Assembly: GCA_027490345.1 (NCBI GenBank)
Contig: JAIXYF010000039.1
Coordinates: forward strand, 1 to 6,437
Length of the DNA stretch: 6,437 bases
Reading direction: 5' to 3'
Origin: Novosphingobium sp.
GTDB lineage: Bacteria; Pseudomonadota; Alphaproteobacteria; Sphingomonadales; Sphingomonadaceae
Every line of letters starts with the position of its first letter. Within the stretch, counting starts at the first letter, position 1. The translations under genes were made by a program, and so were the position numbers. This document shows, piece by piece, positions 5,279 through 6,437 of this stretch. The notes under the pieces are model-generated. The model saw nothing but the letters and a program-made list of their open reading frames with translations, ran no database searches and was not told the origin of the DNA.

Positions 5279-6271
5279 ATGACCACCACCACGACCCCTT
5301 CGTCCGACGCCGCCCAGACCGGCTTCCCTGTCACCACAGCCCCGCTCAAGCTGCTGATCGCCGCACCGCGCGGGTTCTGCGCCGGGGTGGACCGCGCCAT
5401 CGAAATCGTCGAGCGCGCGCTCGACCGGTTTGGCGAGCCGGTGTTCGTGCGGCATGAAATCGTGCACAACCGCTTCGTGGTCGATGGCCTGAAAGCCAAG
5501 GGCGCGATCTTCGTGGAAGAGCTGGACGAAGTGCCCGATGGCGCGCCGGTGGTGTTTTCCGCGCACGGGGTGCCCAAAGTGGTGCCCGCCGCCGCCACGG
5601 AGCGCGGGCTGGACTGGCTCGATGCCACTTGCCCGCTGGTCAGCAAAGTTCACCGCCAGGCCGAACGGCAAGTGGAAGCGGGGCGGCATATCCTGTTTGT
5701 GGGCCACAAGGGCCACCCCGAAGTGATCGGCACCATGGGCCAAGTGCCCGAAGGCTCGATCACGCTGGTCGAAACGCTGGACGATGTCGCCGCGCTCGAT
5801 CTCCCGGCCGGCACGCCGCTGGCCTTCCTTACCCAGACCACGCTTTCGGTCGATGACACGCGCGAGATCGTGGCCGCGCTGCGTACGCGCTTTCCCGATA
5901 TCAACGGCCCGCGCGCCGAGGATATCTGCTATGCCACATCGAACCGGCAGGCTGCGGTCAAGTCCATCGCCGCTCAGTGCGATCTGCTGCTGGTGATCGG
6001 CGCGCCCAACAGTTCCAATTCGCTGCGTCTGGTCGAAGTGGCCGAGCGCGAGGGCACGCCCGCCCGGCTGATCCAGCGCGGGAGCGAAATCGATCCGAGC
6101 TGGCTGGATGGCGTGGCCACGCTGGGGCTGACGGCGGGCGCCTCCGCGCCCGAAGTGCTGGTGCGCGAAGTGGTCGACCGGCTGGGCGAATGGCGCACTG
6201 TGACAGAGGAAACCGTGACCACCACGGTGGAGAACATGGTGTTCAAGCTGCCGCGCCAACTGGCGGATTGA
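5279..6271 (+). CDS. ispH: 4-hydroxy-3-methylbut-2-enyl diphosphate reductase (IspH/LytB)
   Basis: IspH catalyses the last step of the MEP pathway, reducing HMBPP to IPP and DMAPP with an oxygen-sensitive [4Fe-4S] cluster in the cytosol. The 330-residue length fits the family, with about 20 extra Thr/Ala-rich residues at the N terminus. The three cluster cysteines are visible: C34 in APRGFCAGVDRA, C118 in DATCPLVSKVH and C217 in EDICYATSNRQ. Substrate-site residues are also present: H63 in HEIVHN, H96 in FSAHGV, H146 and the proton-relay E148 in GHKGHPEV, T187/T188 in LTQTTLS, SSN (245-247) and S289 in TAGASAPE. The spacing matches the E. coli enzyme with an offset of 20-22 residues. Nothing essential is missing. 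It is divergent from the lipoprotein gene and is followed 10 bases later by thrB, so the two are probably co-transcribed. Assignment is very secure. Confidence 0.98.
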   Translation: MTTTTTPSSDAAQTGFPVTTAPLKLLIAAPRGFCAGVDRAIEIVERALDRFGEPVFVRHEIVHNRFVVDGLKAKGAIFVEELDEVPDGAPVVFSAHGVPKVVPAAATERGLDWLDATCPLVSKVHRQAERQVEAGRHILFVGHKGHPEVIGTMGQVPEGSITLVETLDDVAALDLPAGTPLAFLTQTTLSVDDTREIVAALRTRFPDINGPRAEDICYATSNRQAAVKSIAAQCDLLLVIGAPNSSNSLRLVEVAEREGTPARLIQRGSEIDPSWLDGVATLGLTAGASAPEVLVREVVDRLGEWRTVTEETVTTTVENMVFKLPRQLAD

Positions 6272-6281
6272 GCCTGCTGCC

Positions 6282-6437
6282 ATGGCCGTTTACACGCACC
6301 TTGGCGCGGAGGAAATGTCCGCGCTGATCGCCCGCTTCGATGTCGGCACGCTGGTTTCGGCCAAGGGCATTGCCGAGGGCGTTTCCAACAGCAACTGGTT
6401 GCTGGAGACGACTGGGCGACACGGCAGCGGCGCCCGC
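6282..6437 (+). CDS. thrB: Homoserine kinase (ThrB, APH-fold type), first 52 codons, cut by window edge
   Basis: Homoserine kinase phosphorylates L-homoserine with ATP on the route to threonine, in the cytosol. The visible N terminus reads MAVYTHLGAEEMSALIARFD and continues GTLVSAKGIAEGVSNSNWLLETT (residues 22-44), the characteristic beginning of the alphaproteobacterial/pseudomonad ThrB that belongs to the aminoglycoside-phosphotransferase/choline-kinase fold rather than the GHMP fold. GVSNSNW is the nucleotide-site loop region of this family. The ATG at 6282 is 10 bases after the ispH stop, with no strong Shine-Dalgarno, consistent with coupling to ispH. Only about one sixth of the expected ~320 residues is in the window, so the catalytic HxDxxxxN and DxD region cannot be checked. 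The N-terminal match and the ispH neighbour make the assignment firm. Confidence 0.9.
   Translation, partial: MAVYTHLGAEEMSALIARFDVGTLVSAKGIAEGVSNSNWLLETTGRHGSGAR

Noticed and set aside
5264..6283. Minus-strand open frame of 339 codons
   Set aside because: It is the antisense of ispH, whose cluster cysteines and active-site residues are intact on the plus strand.

Overview
The window is GC-rich chromosomal DNA from an alphaproteobacterium, most likely a member of the Sphingomonadales (Novosphingobium, Sphingomonas or a relative). This is inferred from the protein sequences and from the gene order argS - SPOR protein - nagZ - scpA. The ispH-thrB pair and the APH-type homoserine kinase fit the same group. 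No database search was possible, so the taxonomic placement comes from family knowledge only.

Layout. Bases 1-5142 are all read from the minus strand. In transcription order the genes are a small lipoprotein (5142-4465), argS (4256-2481), a single-pass SPOR-domain membrane protein (2476-1616), the GH3 beta-N-acetylhexosaminidase nagZ (1495-479), and the start of the segregation/condensation gene scpA (479 to beyond base 1). A 136-base divergent spacer (5143-5278) separates them from two plus-strand genes: ispH (5279-6271), the last enzyme of the MEP isoprenoid pathway, and the first 52 codons of thrB, homoserine kinase (6282 to beyond the window).

How the genes work together. The argS-to-scpA block has an operon-like arrangement. 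argS and the SPOR gene are 4 bases apart with a Shine-Dalgarno inside the argS end, and nagZ and scpA share one base (TGATG). It joins translation (ArgS), peptidoglycan binding at the septum (SPOR), peptidoglycan recycling (NagZ) and chromosome organisation (ScpA). IspH supplies IPP/DMAPP, which also feeds the undecaprenyl carrier of wall synthesis. ThrB belongs to threonine biosynthesis.

The most unusual feature is not a gene. Between the lipoprotein stop and argS lies a ~174-base element (4297-4470) that is palindromic almost end to end. It has perfect 19-bp outer arms (4303-4321 and 4446-4464) and further nested arms inside, and it looks like a MITE/ERIC-type intergenic repeat or a long structured RNA. 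The remaining genes look like ordinary housekeeping genes. I see no mobile-element ORF, CRISPR array, tRNA/rRNA or defence system, and no evidence for a new multi-gene system.
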